A stretch of 64,000 nucleotides of DNA from Victivallis vadensis (GTDB taxonomy: Bacteria; Verrucomicrobiota; Lentisphaeria; Victivallales; Victivallaceae). This document shows, piece by piece, positions 19,032 to 27,465 of this stretch (the stretch's first letter is position 1; every line of letters starts with the position of its first letter). Position numbers and translations under genes: made by a program. The stretch lies in assembly GCF_003096415.1 (NCBI RefSeq), contig NZ_QEKH01000003.1, positions 1 to 64,000 on the forward strand. Reading direction: 5' to 3'. The notes beneath the pieces are model-generated. The model did no database searches, was not told the origin of the DNA, and saw only the letters and a list, made by a program, of their open reading frames with translations.

Positions 19032-19487
19032 ATGTCCGACGATATTTCCGATTCGCGCAAGGGGCTTTACTATCTGGGGATGGTTCTGGGGGCGGCGGGC
19101 TTCCTCTGCTGCTTCGGGGCGGTTGCTTCCGGAGGATGCGGCATCGCGGCGGGCGGCATGCCGCATCCCGGCGGAATTTTTCCGATCTTTTTTGTCGGGA
19201 TGTTTCTGTTTATTGCCGGTGGGATTCTCGTCGGCATCGGCAGGCGCGGTCTGGCCGGTTCCGGCATCGTGCTCGATCCGAAACAGGCGCGCAAAGACTT
19301 GAAGCCGTGGGCGAAGATGGGCGGCGGCATCCTGAAGGATGCGCTGGAGGAAGCGGGGCTGAAAAAAGAGGAAAGCGCCTCCTCCGATCTGGAAACGGAC
19401 CTGCGCGCCCTTTACCGGCTGCATCAGGATGGAATCCTTTCCGATGAGGAGTATGAAGCCGCCAAGAAGAAGCGGCTGAAAAAGTGA
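19032..19487 (+). CDS. Membrane protein with C-terminal SHOCT domain
   Basis: 151 residues. Two hydrophobic segments (about 12-35 and 45-68, the second rich in Gly/Phe) are followed by a cytoplasmic linker. The end, LRALYRLHQDGILSDEEYEAAKKKRLKK, is a SHOCT motif. The function of SHOCT proteins is mostly unknown. ATG 19032 follows a GGAGG site. It is the last gene of the purL-sigma-dus run, and its stop lies 8 bases from the stop of the convergent gene. Confidence 0.85.
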   Translation: MSDDISDSRKGLYYLGMVLGAAGFLCCFGAVASGGCGIAAGGMPHPGGIFPIFFVGMFLFIAGGILVGIGRRGLAGSGIVLDPKQARKDLKPWAKMGGGILKDALEEAGLKKEESASSDLETDLRALYRLHQDGILSDEEYEAAKKKRLKK

Positions 19488-19495
19488 AGCGGCGG

Positions 19496-19945
19496 TCAGC
19501 TGTCGAGGTTGCGTTCGAGAATTGCGGCGGCGAGAGCGACCGTGTCGGCGCAGGGGCGTTTGCGGTAATATTCCGGCGTGCGCGCCTCGGAGACCGGGGC
19601 GTCACTCTGCTTTGGGGCCAGCCCGAGCAGTTCGCGGCAGACGATCGAACCGGTTTCGGCCCGGAATTCGGCGGCGAGCTTCTGGATAAACGCATAGTGC
19701 GCGTCTTTCGCCTCCTTGTCGGAGAGGTCGGAATAACCGCGCCGCAGGTTTGCGACCAGAAACATCCCGGAAACGGCACCGCACACCTCGCGCAGCCGCC
19801 CCATCCCGCCGCCGAAGCCGGAGGCCAGCCGCATCGCGGCGTCGAAGTCAAGTCCGCATTCCCGGTGAAACGCGCCCAATACCGCCTGCGCGCAGTTCGC
19901 GCCGGATAAGAAAAGCTGCCGTGCCTGTTCCGCTTTGTCCGCCAT
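19496..19945 (-). CDS. C_GCAxxG_C_C family redox-type protein
   Basis: 149 residues. The family pattern is visible: SGANCAQAVLGAF, then CGLDFDAAMRLASGFGGGMG, REVCGAVSGMFLVANL, and SIVCRELLG. These conserved Cys and Gly residues define the C-GCAxxG-C-C family, thought to bind a metal or redox centre. A strong GGAGG site precedes ATG 19945. Last gene of the MFS-hrpA operon on the - strand, 11 bases after hrpA. Confidence 0.9.
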   Translation of the reverse strand: MADKAEQARQLFLSGANCAQAVLGAFHRECGLDFDAAMRLASGFGGGMGRLREVCGAVSGMFLVANLRRGYSDLSDKEAKDAHYAFIQKLAAEFRAETGSIVCRELLGLAPKQSDAPVSEARTPEYYRKRPCADTVALAAAILERNLDS

Positions 19946-19956
19946 GTTTTCCTCCT

Positions 19957-22900
19957 TCAGAACCGCAGTTCTTCCCATGCCTTGTCCAGTTTTTTCAGCG
20001 GGGCGCGTTCGCCGAGCGGCACTTCCGGCGCGAAAACCGCAAGGCGGCACTCCTCGGTCAGCCGCCAGAAGTCGTGCAGCAGCGGTTTGTCGGTCAGCTC
20101 CGGCACGCTTTCCGCCGCCAGATGGAAGCGGTCGAGATAGTCGGAGATGGCGTCGAGTTTGGTTTCGTCGCGCCCCGGCGCTCCCGCCGCCCGCTCCGCC
20201 CGGATTTTCACGCCGCGCAAATAGCGGGGATAGTCCTCGAATACGAAGTCGCTTTTCAGGAAGCGGTTGCGGAACAGAAAGTCGAGATGGCGTTTCATAT
20301 CCGCCGCGCTTTCGGGACACTGCGCCTTGATCCGTTTGGCGAGGTCGCGGCCGAGCTGGTAGTTGGCATAGTAGCCTTCGAGCTGTTTGACCATCCGGTC
20401 CACGAAGCAGCCCAGCTCCTGTTTGGCGTGCTCCGCGCCGATGCCGAAGGCGAGGCCGTCCCGGATTTCCCAGAGATCGCTCTCGAAGGCGGCGGCGATT
20501 GCGGTGTCGAGCAGGTCGTCGGCGTAGTCGCGGTAGTTCAGGAACCACGACAGCTCCGCCTGACGCGAAAACCGGATCGTGCGCTTGAAGAATTTCAGCT
20601 GCGCGGCGTTTTCGAGTTTGAAGAGCCGGATGATTCCCTTGCGGTGGTTCATCCGCGCTTCCGATTCCTTGAGATAGAGCGCCTGGCCGATGCTTTCGCC
20701 CTCGTCGCACAGTGCCGGATAGGCGGTTTTGCCGTTGCCGTTGGGCAGCTCCACTTCGAAGGGGAGGGGCTTCAGGCCGGGCCATGCGGTACAGCCGGCG
20801 GCGGTGTAATTCTTCGCTCCGGCGACTGCGCGGCTCAGGCGGGAGCCCTGTTGGACCGAGGCCGGGATTTCGCGGTGAAGCTGGACGATTTTGCCGTTGC
20901 GGTTGAGTTCGGCGAGCTTCATGGTCAGGTATTCGGGGAGCCGGACGTTGTCGAAATCGGCGGGCGCGACCGGTTCTCCCAGATTGTCGCGCAGGTATTC
21001 GGCCAGAGCCGCCGCGAGCGGCTGTTCGGAAAAGACCGCGCCGGACTTCACCGCTTCACAGAAGGCGGCGACCGTCTCCGCGATCGGGCCGGCGGCCTGC
21101 CGGACCGGTTTGGGCAGCGCGCGGATCATCAGTTCGACCTTCTCCGGCAGGTAGCCGGGTACCAGCCAGTCGAGCGCATGGCCGGGCAGCAGGTTCAGCT
21201 GGTCGGAGGGAACGTAAAGCGTGAGCCCGTCCTCCGGCTCACCCGGCGTGAACGAGTAGCGTAGCCGGAAGGACTGGCCGGAAAAGGCGAGCGCATCGGG
21301 GTAATCGCCCTCTTCCCACTGCCGGAACTGCTCCTGCATCGCATCCTGCGGCGTGATGGAGTAATCCTGCGAATCATTGCGGATCAGTTCCTTCAGTGAT
21401 TTGACGCTGTCGATTCCCTCCGGCAGCAGCGTCAGGTAGTGTTCGACCACAGCTTCGGGATCGAGGATAGTGCCGGGACGGCGGACCTTTTCCTCCAGCA
21501 GAGCAAGCGATTCGAGCACATGGGCGCTCTTTTCAATCCACGTTTTCGGAATGATCACGCTGCCGGTCGCCAGCGCCTCGCGGATGAAGATTTCACGCGC
21601 TTCCGCCGGATGGCTCTTGCTGTAAAGCACCCGCCGCCCGTTGTGGATCAGCAGCCCCCCGAAAGTGAGCCGCTCGCGGGCGTATACGAAGCCGGATTCG
21701 GCGTCCCAGTAGGGCTGGTCGTAGATTCTGGTGCACAAATGCGGCGCGGCCTGTTCGAGGTAGTCGGGGCGGATCGCCGCGTTCTGCCGTGCGAAAAGGC
21801 GGCTGGTTTCGACCAGCGCAAAGCTCATCAGCCACTCCGGCGCCGGCTTGGCTTTGAACAGCCCGGAGCCGGGGAAGATCAGAAATTTGCGCGCCCCGGT
21901 GCCGAGATAGTGCTGCTCTTCCGGCATATACCGGGCGATGTGGCGCGGAATCCCCGCCAGAATCGACTGGTGCACCTGGTCATACGGCGGATTTTCCAGC
22001 AGCTTCGGCAGTTTTGCGCCGCTCCACTTGAGGTCGGCGGCGGCGTCGGCGAGATCGGCGGCGAGATTGCGCCACTCCAGCAGACGGTTGAAATTGTAGA
22101 AATTCCTGCGGGCGAAAACACGCAGTTGCCGGTTTGACGGACACTCCTGCTGAATCGCGTTCCACAGATTCAGGATGGTCACGAAGTCGGATTTTTTGTC
22201 CCGGTATCTGCGGTGCGCCTCGTCGGCGGCCTGCTGCTTTTCGAGCGGGCGCTCCTGCGGGTCCTGTATCGACAGATAGGCCGCGATCACCAGCAGCTCC
22301 GGGAGCACCCGCCGCTTTTCCGCGAATGCGAGCATCTTGCCGAGGTGCGGGTCGATCGGCAGCTCCGCGAGTTTCCAGCCTTCACGGGTCAGCCTTCCCG
22401 CCGGATCGAGTGCGCGCAGGTCCTCCAGCGTGCGCAACCCTTCGCGCACCGCCGCCGGGGGAGGGGGATTGATGAAGGGGAAGTGGGTGATCCGCGGCAG
22501 TCCGAGCGCGGCCATCTGCAGGATCACGCCGGCCAGCCCGGTCCGCTTGATTTCGGGATCGGTATAGGGCGCGGAGCGTTCGAGATCCTCTTCGCTGTAC
22601 AGATGCACGCAGACGCCGTCGGCGATACGGCCGCAGCGGCCGCGCCGCTGCCGGGCGCTCGCCTGGCTGATCGATTCGACCTGCAACTCCTCGATCTGGG
22701 TGCGCGGGTTGAACCGCTTGATCCGCGCCAGCCCCGAATCGATCACGAAACGGATGCGCGGGATGGTCACGCTGGTTTCGGCCACATTGGTCGCCAGTAC
22801 GATCCGGCGCTGCCCCCCCGGATTGAACACTTTCTGCTGGTCGGCGGCGGAGAGACGGCCGAAGAGCGGCAGCACCTCGGTATTGCGCAGCCTGCGGCCG

Positions 22901-23664
22901 GTCAGCACGTCGGTTGCGTCACGGATTTCCCGTTCGCCGGGCAGGAATACGAGAATGTCGCCCTGCGGGTCCAGGCTGGTCACAAATTCCGCCGCGCGGG
23001 CAATCTGCGCGGAAAGCTCCTCGTCGTACTCCGGCGGCATGAATACATCTTCGACCGGATAGGTGCGCCCTTCGATCGCGATCACCGGCGCGTCGTTGAA
23101 GAACCGGGAAAACTCCTGCGTATCCAGCGTTGCCGACGAAATCGCCACTTTCAAGTCGGGCCGGTGCGGCAGCAGGTTTTTCAGGTAGCCGAGCAGGAAG
23201 TCGATATTCAGCGAGCGTTCGTGCGCCTCGTCGATGATCAATACCTCATACTGGCGCAGGCTGCGGTCGTTGCGGGTTTCGGCAAGCAGGATGCCGTCGG
23301 TCATGAACTTGAGTACAGTCGATTTTGTGGTGCGGTCGTCGAAGCGGACCTGATAGCCGACGCCGGTTCCCGGTTCGCAGCCCAGTTCCTGCGCGACGCG
23401 GCGGGACATCGCCGAGGCCGCGATCCGGCGCGGCTGGGTGCAGCCGATCCGTCCGCGCCGCCCGTAGCCGAGTGCGAGTGCGATCTTGGGAAGCTGGGTG
23501 GTCTTGCCGCTGCCGGTGTCGCCGCCGACGATGATCACCGGGCTGGATTCCCACGCCTTTTTAATCTCATCGACGTGGCGGGAAATCGGCAGTTCTTCGG
23601 GAAATTCGACCCGGAAGCGGTCGCAACTGGCCGCGTAATCGGGATTTTCGGGGCGCGGATTCAT
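19957..23664 (-). CDS. hrpA: ATP-dependent RNA helicase HrpA
   Basis: 1235 residues of the DEAH-box family. Walker A is GGDTGSGKTTQ (48-58), the DEAH box IIDEAHERS (145-148), then SSATLD, the helicase C domain with SISQASARQRRGRCGRI (motif VI), an HA2/OB region and the long C-terminal extension typical of bacterial HrpA. Length matches the family (about 1300). ATG 23664 overlaps the stop of the upstream transporter gene by four bases, giving coupled translation. Likely role in mRNA processing or ribosome rescue, from family knowledge. Confidence 0.95.
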   Translation of the reverse strand: MNPRPENPDYAASCDRFRVEFPEELPISRHVDEIKKAWESSPVIIVGGDTGSGKTTQLPKIALALGYGRRGRIGCTQPRRIAASAMSRRVAQELGCEPGTGVGYQVRFDDRTTKSTVLKFMTDGILLAETRNDRSLRQYEVLIIDEAHERSLNIDFLLGYLKNLLPHRPDLKVAISSATLDTQEFSRFFNDAPVIAIEGRTYPVEDVFMPPEYDEELSAQIARAAEFVTSLDPQGDILVFLPGEREIRDATDVLTGRRLRNTEVLPLFGRLSAADQQKVFNPGGQRRIVLATNVAETSVTIPRIRFVIDSGLARIKRFNPRTQIEELQVESISQASARQRRGRCGRIADGVCVHLYSEEDLERSAPYTDPEIKRTGLAGVILQMAALGLPRITHFPFINPPPPAAVREGLRTLEDLRALDPAGRLTREGWKLAELPIDPHLGKMLAFAEKRRVLPELLVIAAYLSIQDPQERPLEKQQAADEAHRRYRDKKSDFVTILNLWNAIQQECPSNRQLRVFARRNFYNFNRLLEWRNLAADLADAAADLKWSGAKLPKLLENPPYDQVHQSILAGIPRHIARYMPEEQHYLGTGARKFLIFPGSGLFKAKPAPEWLMSFALVETSRLFARQNAAIRPDYLEQAAPHLCTRIYDQPYWDAESGFVYARERLTFGGLLIHNGRRVLYSKSHPAEAREIFIREALATGSVIIPKTWIEKSAHVLESLALLEEKVRRPGTILDPEAVVEHYLTLLPEGIDSVKSLKELIRNDSQDYSITPQDAMQEQFRQWEEGDYPDALAFSGQSFRLRYSFTPGEPEDGLTLYVPSDQLNLLPGHALDWLVPGYLPEKVELMIRALPKPVRQAAGPIAETVAAFCEAVKSGAVFSEQPLAAALAEYLRDNLGEPVAPADFDNVRLPEYLTMKLAELNRNGKIVQLHREIPASVQQGSRLSRAVAGAKNYTAAGCTAWPGLKPLPFEVELPNGNGKTAYPALCDEGESIGQALYLKESEARMNHRKGIIRLFKLENAAQLKFFKRTIRFSRQAELSWFLNYRDYADDLLDTAIAAAFESDLWEIRDGLAFGIGAEHAKQELGCFVDRMVKQLEGYYANYQLGRDLAKRIKAQCPESAADMKRHLDFLFRNRFLKSDFVFEDYPRYLRGVKIRAERAAGAPGRDETKLDAISDYLDRFHLAAESVPELTDKPLLHDFWRLTEECRLAVFAPEVPLGERAPLKKLDKAWEELRF

Positions 23665-24878
23665 TTTCGCTGTCTTTCCCGGCGCAATACGCACCAGTCA
23701 TACGCGATCAGCAGTCCCAGCCCGGCATAGCAGGCCGGAACCAGGAAGAAGGAGTCGCGCAGTCCCCAGCGGTCGCCGACCACTCCCATTAGCCACGCGA
23801 AAAAGCCGCAGCCCGGCACTCCCGCGCAGGAGAGCAGAATGAAGATCATCGTGGAGTCTCCCTTGACCCGGTCCACGCAGTAGCTCTGGATGCTCGGCCA
23901 GAAGGGACCGGTCGCGATGCCGAGGAAAAAGAGCAATCCGAAGAGAATCCAGATCATGTCGGCGGAGAGCAGCGGCGGGAAGAGTCCGAGCAGCGTTCCG
24001 GCAACCGCGCAGCCGACCACCAGATGCCGGAGTTTTTCCTGGCTGACCAGAAAGCCCGAAACCATGCGTCCGACAATCATGCCGCCCGCGAAGAACGCGG
24101 TGCCGAGTCCGCCCATCAGCGCCGACGCGCTGTAGTCGAGCTGGATAAAGCTCGACACCCAGAAGGTCAGGCAGAATTCACCGCCTCCGGCGAGGAACAT
24201 CGCCGTGAAAAAGAGCCAGAAACGCGGAGTTTTCACAAGCTCCAGCGCATGGCCGGATACGGTCGTCCAGTGCAGCTGCTCCTGCCGGTCCGGCTTCTGG
24301 GGGCCGTGATAGGGCAGCAGGAACAGAAAAGCGGGGACCAGCGAAATCACGCAGGCTCCGGCGAGGACGAAGCGCCATGACACGCCGCAGTAGAGCAGCA
24401 ATCCGGCCAGCATCACCGTGCCGACCACGCCGACCGACCAGAAAGAGTGCGAAAAGTTGATATAACGCCCGGGTTCGTCGTCGATGTGCAGGTCTTGGAT
24501 CACCGGGGTCGCGAGTCCTTCGACCACGCCTTCTCCGAGTCCGGCGACCGCGACCGCCGCGAACAGGAGACCGTAGGCCGGGGCGATCGCCGCCAGCCCG
24601 ATTCCGACGCTCATCAGCACCATCGCCACGCCGAGCGAGCGCACCTTGCCCCAGCGCCCCGCCGCGAAACCGCAAAAGAGCATCGCCGCCACCATCGGAA
24701 TGCTCCGGCCGAGCTGCAGCGCTCCGCCCGCGCCTTTGCCGCCTTCGCCGAGCGGGAAGCCGAGCGACTGCGCAAGCTGGACCAGACAGACCGGCACCAC
24801 CAGCGAACAGCAGGCGTATGCGATGAAACAGGAAAATGCGGCATAGTCGTACCGCCCGAACACCATTTTCTTAGCCAT
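23661..24878 (-). CDS. Major facilitator superfamily transporter
   Basis: 405 residues with about 12 membrane segments. Marks are FAAGRWGKVRSLGVAMV (loop 2-3 motif), PVIQDLHIDDEPGRYINFSHSFWSVG and FFAGGMIVGRMVSGFLVSQEKLRHL. It resembles sugar/FHS-like permeases, but the substrate cannot be read. Its stop overlaps the hrpA start. Only a weak ribosome site is seen before ATG 24878, and I saw no clear promoter in the 65 bases upstream. Confidence 0.85.
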   Translation of the reverse strand: MAKKMVFGRYDYAAFSCFIAYACCSLVVPVCLVQLAQSLGFPLGEGGKGAGGALQLGRSIPMVAAMLFCGFAAGRWGKVRSLGVAMVLMSVGIGLAAIAPAYGLLFAAVAVAGLGEGVVEGLATPVIQDLHIDDEPGRYINFSHSFWSVGVVGTVMLAGLLLYCGVSWRFVLAGACVISLVPAFLFLLPYHGPQKPDRQEQLHWTTVSGHALELVKTPRFWLFFTAMFLAGGGEFCLTFWVSSFIQLDYSASALMGGLGTAFFAGGMIVGRMVSGFLVSQEKLRHLVVGCAVAGTLLGLFPPLLSADMIWILFGLLFFLGIATGPFWPSIQSYCVDRVKGDSTMIFILLSCAGVPGCGFFAWLMGVVGDRWGLRDSFFLVPACYAGLGLLIAYDWCVLRRERQRK

Positions 24879-24901
24879 AGATATACAGTTCCATTACAAA
24901 A

Positions 24902-24930
24902 CGGGCGCACCCTTGCCCGGAATGCGCCCG
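24902..24930 (-). terminator. Rho-independent terminator after hisB
   Basis: CGGGCGCA (24902-24909) pairs with TGCGCCCG (24923-24930). On the - strand the stem is followed by TTTTG, 14 bases past the hisB stop. Confidence 0.65.
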
Positions 24931-24943
24931 CAAAACAGTTGAA

Positions 24944-25540
24944 TTACAGTGACCCTTTGGTGGAAAGCACCCCGACCACGCGCGGATCGATGGCGGTCGC
25001 CTGGTCGAGCGCCTTGGCGAATGCCTTGAAGATCGCTTCGGCGACATGATGCACCTCTTCGCCCGCCAGTTTCTTCACATGCAGATTCATACCGGATTTG
25101 TTGACCAGAGCCAGGAAAAATTCATGAAAAAGCCGCACGTCGAGGTCGCGGATCATGCCCGGCGCGGGGAAGTCGACATCCCAGACCAGACAGGGCCGTC
25201 CCGAGAGGTCCAGCGCCACCAGCACCAGCGTTTCATCCATCGGCAGGATCATATTGCCGTAGCGGCGGATTCCGGCCTTGTCGCCGAGCGCTTTCGCCAG
25301 CGCGTCGCCCAGCACCAGCCCGAGATCTTCCATCGTGTGGTGGTAATCCACGGCGAGGTCGCCGACCGCCTTGACTTCAAGATCGAAGAAGCCGTGCCGG
25401 GCGAAGAGTTCGAGCATGTGGTCCATGAAGGGAATGCCGGTGTCGATTTGACCGCGGCCGGTGCCGTCAAGCGAAATCTTCACTTCAATATCGGTTTCGC
25501 GGGTGGTGCGCCTGACCGCCGCGAAGCGTTCCGTAGCCAT
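24944..25540 (-). CDS. hisB: Imidazoleglycerol-phosphate dehydratase
   Basis: 198 residues, the usual length for the single-function enzyme; sixth step of histidine synthesis. The Mn-binding His motifs are all present: [37 protein letters not shown] and [19 protein letters not shown]. The N-terminus [24 protein letters not shown] is typical. No other his genes are adjacent, so the pathway is scattered. It follows the SirB1-like gene after 65 bases that contain an inverted repeat. Confidence 0.96.
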   Translation of the reverse strand: MATERFAAVRRTTRETDIEVKISLDGTGRGQIDTGIPFMDHMLELFARHGFFDLEVKAVGDLAVDYHHTMEDLGLVLGDALAKALGDKAGIRRYGNMILPMDETLVLVALDLSGRPCLVWDVDFPAPGMIRDLDVRLFHEFFLALVNKSGMNLHVKKLAGEEVHHVAEAIFKAFAKALDQATAIDPRVVGVLSTKGSL

Positions 25541-25562
25541 AAAGATACCTCATTGAAACAGA

Positions 25563-25590
25563 GTTACATCACAAGTTCCTATAATGTAAC
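25563..25590. promoter_or_regulatory. Inverted repeat upstream of hisB
   Basis: GTTACAT (25563-25569) and ATGTAAC (25584-25590) are perfect 7-base arms with a 14-base spacer, 23 bases upstream of the hisB start. Probably an operator or attenuating hairpin. Confidence 0.45.
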
Positions 25591-25605
25591 ACGGGAAAAG
25601 CCGCT

Positions 25606-26451
25606 TTACAATGACGGGTCCTGATTTTTTTCCGGTTCCGGATCGTCGTCGGCCGGATAATACGGATAGGGGAAGTAATCCATCGGCTCGTCGGTGTCGC
25701 TGCCGGTCAGCGCCTGGGCGATGGTCAGCACATACCGGAAACTGTCGCTGTTGACCGCGCAGGAAAAGAGGTTCAGCGCCGCGAAGCGCAGCAGCATCCG
25801 CCGGTCCCAGAACTCGCAATGGCTGATGCCGGGGGCGGCGCAGATCTGCCAGTCGTGCTCCGGCACCAGCAGCCGGCCCTCGCCGTCGTACAGCGCGAAA
25901 TCCCCGAGCACCCGGACCAGCCGGAGGCCGGCTTCCGGCTCCGCGACCTCCAGCGCCAGCCCGGCGAGAATCGCCACGGCTCCGCAACGGTTCTCCAAGA
26001 CCGGCCCGATGCAGTAGTATTCGGGACGCATCGTGGTCTCGTTGCGGGCGGTGAAGCCGCATTTGCGCATGAAGTAAGCGATGTTCTCCAGAGTGCGCAG
26101 CGGGCAGCGGTTCGCCTCGGCCCGGAATTTTTCCCAGATACGGACCAGTTCGGGCCGGGAGTCGTTGTCATACCACTGCAGGTGCACGTCAATCAGGCCG
26201 TCGATCAGGTCGATATGGGGCGCGTTCAGCCGGGAAGCGAACTCCCGGCGGCGGCGGCGCAGCGTAATCGCCGCCTGCAGCTGGTGGCTGCGGCGGCGCA
26301 ACAGCGGATGATCCGACTCCTGAAGGACCGCCAGCGCGTCGCCCAGCTCCGCTTCGCGGTTCAGGAGTTCGGCCATCGCATTGACGGCGACGGTTTCATC
26401 CTCGTCGTCAAGCAGGCTCAGTAAGGAGGCAAGGTCACTCCGCTGCGCCAT
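25606..26451 (-). CDS. SirB1-like transglutaminase-fold protein
   Basis: 281 residues from ATG 26451; an alternative ATG at 26460 adds three. A helical start (LASLLSLLDDEDETVAVNAMAELLNRE) is HEAT-like. The core LRTLENIAYFMRKCGF followed by ENRCGAVAILAGLALEVAE resembles the transglutaminase-like domain of SirB1 proteins, with a possible Cys in RCGA. The acidic C-terminus DDDPEPEKNQDPSL looks disordered. It overlaps the 3' end of the exonuclease gene by 17 bases, so they are coupled. Function unknown; the family call is moderate. Confidence 0.65.
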   Translation of the reverse strand: MAQRSDLASLLSLLDDEDETVAVNAMAELLNREAELGDALAVLQESDHPLLRRRSHQLQAAITLRRRRREFASRLNAPHIDLIDGLIDVHLQWYDNDSRPELVRIWEKFRAEANRCPLRTLENIAYFMRKCGFTARNETTMRPEYYCIGPVLENRCGAVAILAGLALEVAEPEAGLRLVRVLGDFALYDGEGRLLVPEHDWQICAAPGISHCEFWDRRMLLRFAALNLFSCAVNSDSFRYVLTIAQALTGSDTDEPMDYFPYPYYPADDDPEPEKNQDPSL

Positions 26452-27241
26452 TGGCCGCATTCTCCCGGGTCGGGAACTTGCCGAGCAGCGCGTTGTTTGC
26501 GATCTCCTTGACCTCGTCGGTGAAGTCGCTGCGGACGATCCAGCGCAGGAAACCCGGATCGTTCGACGCGATGTCGCGCAGGGTGCGTCCCGCGTTCTTG
26601 CCGAAGTTCACGATCACCTCGTTGTCGCTCCACTTGAAGCGGCGGGTGCGGTCCACCGCGTCCGGCCCGGCCAGATCGCTGAAATCGGCGAGTTCGGCCA
26701 CGGTGCGCGGCAATTCCGGGTGTTTTTCCAGTTGGCCGAGCAATACCTCGAAAGTCGCGGCGGTGTCGGCGGCGGCGCCGTGCGCGCCCTCCAGCTCCTT
26801 GCCGCAGAAGAACTGATAGGCGGCGGTCAGGGTGCGCGGATAGAGCTTGCAGAAGATGTTGTACGCATCGATCACCTTGCGGTCGTCCACCTTGAAAGTG
26901 AAACCGGCCCGCTTGAATTCGGCTTCCAGCATCGGGATATCGAAACCGGTGATGTTGTAGCCGGCGAGGTCGCAGTCCTCAATGTAGCGGAACAGCTTTT
27001 CCGCGATCAGCAGGAAGGTCGGGCAGTCGGCCACGTCGGCGTCGCTGATGCCGTGGATCGCGGTGGCTCCCGGCGGAATCGGCATTTCGGGATTCAGCCG
27101 CCGGACGGTGTTCTGGGTGTGCCCGTCCGGGAAAATCTTCAGCACCGCGATTTCCACGATCCGGTCCCGCTGCGGCATCACGCCGGTACTTTCGATATCG
27201 AAAACGACCAGCGGCCGCTCCAACTGTAAATTCTGCATCAT
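26435..27241 (-). CDS. DnaQ-family 3'-5' exonuclease
   Basis: 268 residues. Exo I is VVFDIESTG, Exo II is YNITGFDIPMLEAEF and Exo III is HGAAADTAAT (HxAxxD, DEDDh type). The end, FKWSDNEVIVNFGKNAGRTLRDIASNDPGFLRWI, is the small module that follows the nuclease in ExoX-like proteins. So this is a repair-type or accessory exonuclease rather than the replicative epsilon subunit. Tandem ATG codons sit at 27241 and 27238 behind AAGGGAG. Heads the dnaQ-SirB1-like-hisB group. Confidence 0.9.
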   Translation of the reverse strand: MMQNLQLERPLVVFDIESTGVMPQRDRIVEIAVLKIFPDGHTQNTVRRLNPEMPIPPGATAIHGISDADVADCPTFLLIAEKLFRYIEDCDLAGYNITGFDIPMLEAEFKRAGFTFKVDDRKVIDAYNIFCKLYPRTLTAAYQFFCGKELEGAHGAAADTAATFEVLLGQLEKHPELPRTVAELADFSDLAGPDAVDRTRRFKWSDNEVIVNFGKNAGRTLRDIASNDPGFLRWIVRSDFTDEVKEIANNALLGKFPTRENAANGAAE

Positions 27242-27277
27242 CGATGCGCTCCCTTGTCAAATAATGATTACTGCTGG

Positions 27278-27306
27278 AATATACCACCGCCGGAACCGGA
27301 TTGCAA
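27278..27306 (-). promoter_or_regulatory. Promoter of the DnaQ-family gene
   Basis: On the - strand TTGCAA (27301-27306), 17 bases, TATATT (27278-27283), about 37 bases before the start codon. Confidence 0.7.
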
Positions 27307-27377
27307 AGGAAATTCAGGAAATCTGCCCGCTTCCCGGCAGAACTTTTTCATGGAAAAATTACGGAGAGGTATTGACA

Positions 27378-27405
27378 TTGACAGTTTGTTATAGTAAAAT
27401 ATATA
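27378..27405 (+). promoter_or_regulatory. Promoter of pseudopilin A, with doubled -35
   Basis: Two TTGACA hexamers lie head to tail (27372-27377 and 27378-27383). The second is followed after 16 bases by TATATA (27400-27405), which overlaps TATAAC two bases later. Confidence 0.75.
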
Positions 27406-27465
27406 ACAGAGGCGCCGATTACAACTGACAACCAGAAGACCACCGTTAATCATGCAGGAGGGAAA

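Noticed and set aside
22213-23730. Long + strand frame opposite hrpA
   Set aside because: HrpA motifs on the other strand are unambiguous; the frame is a by-product.
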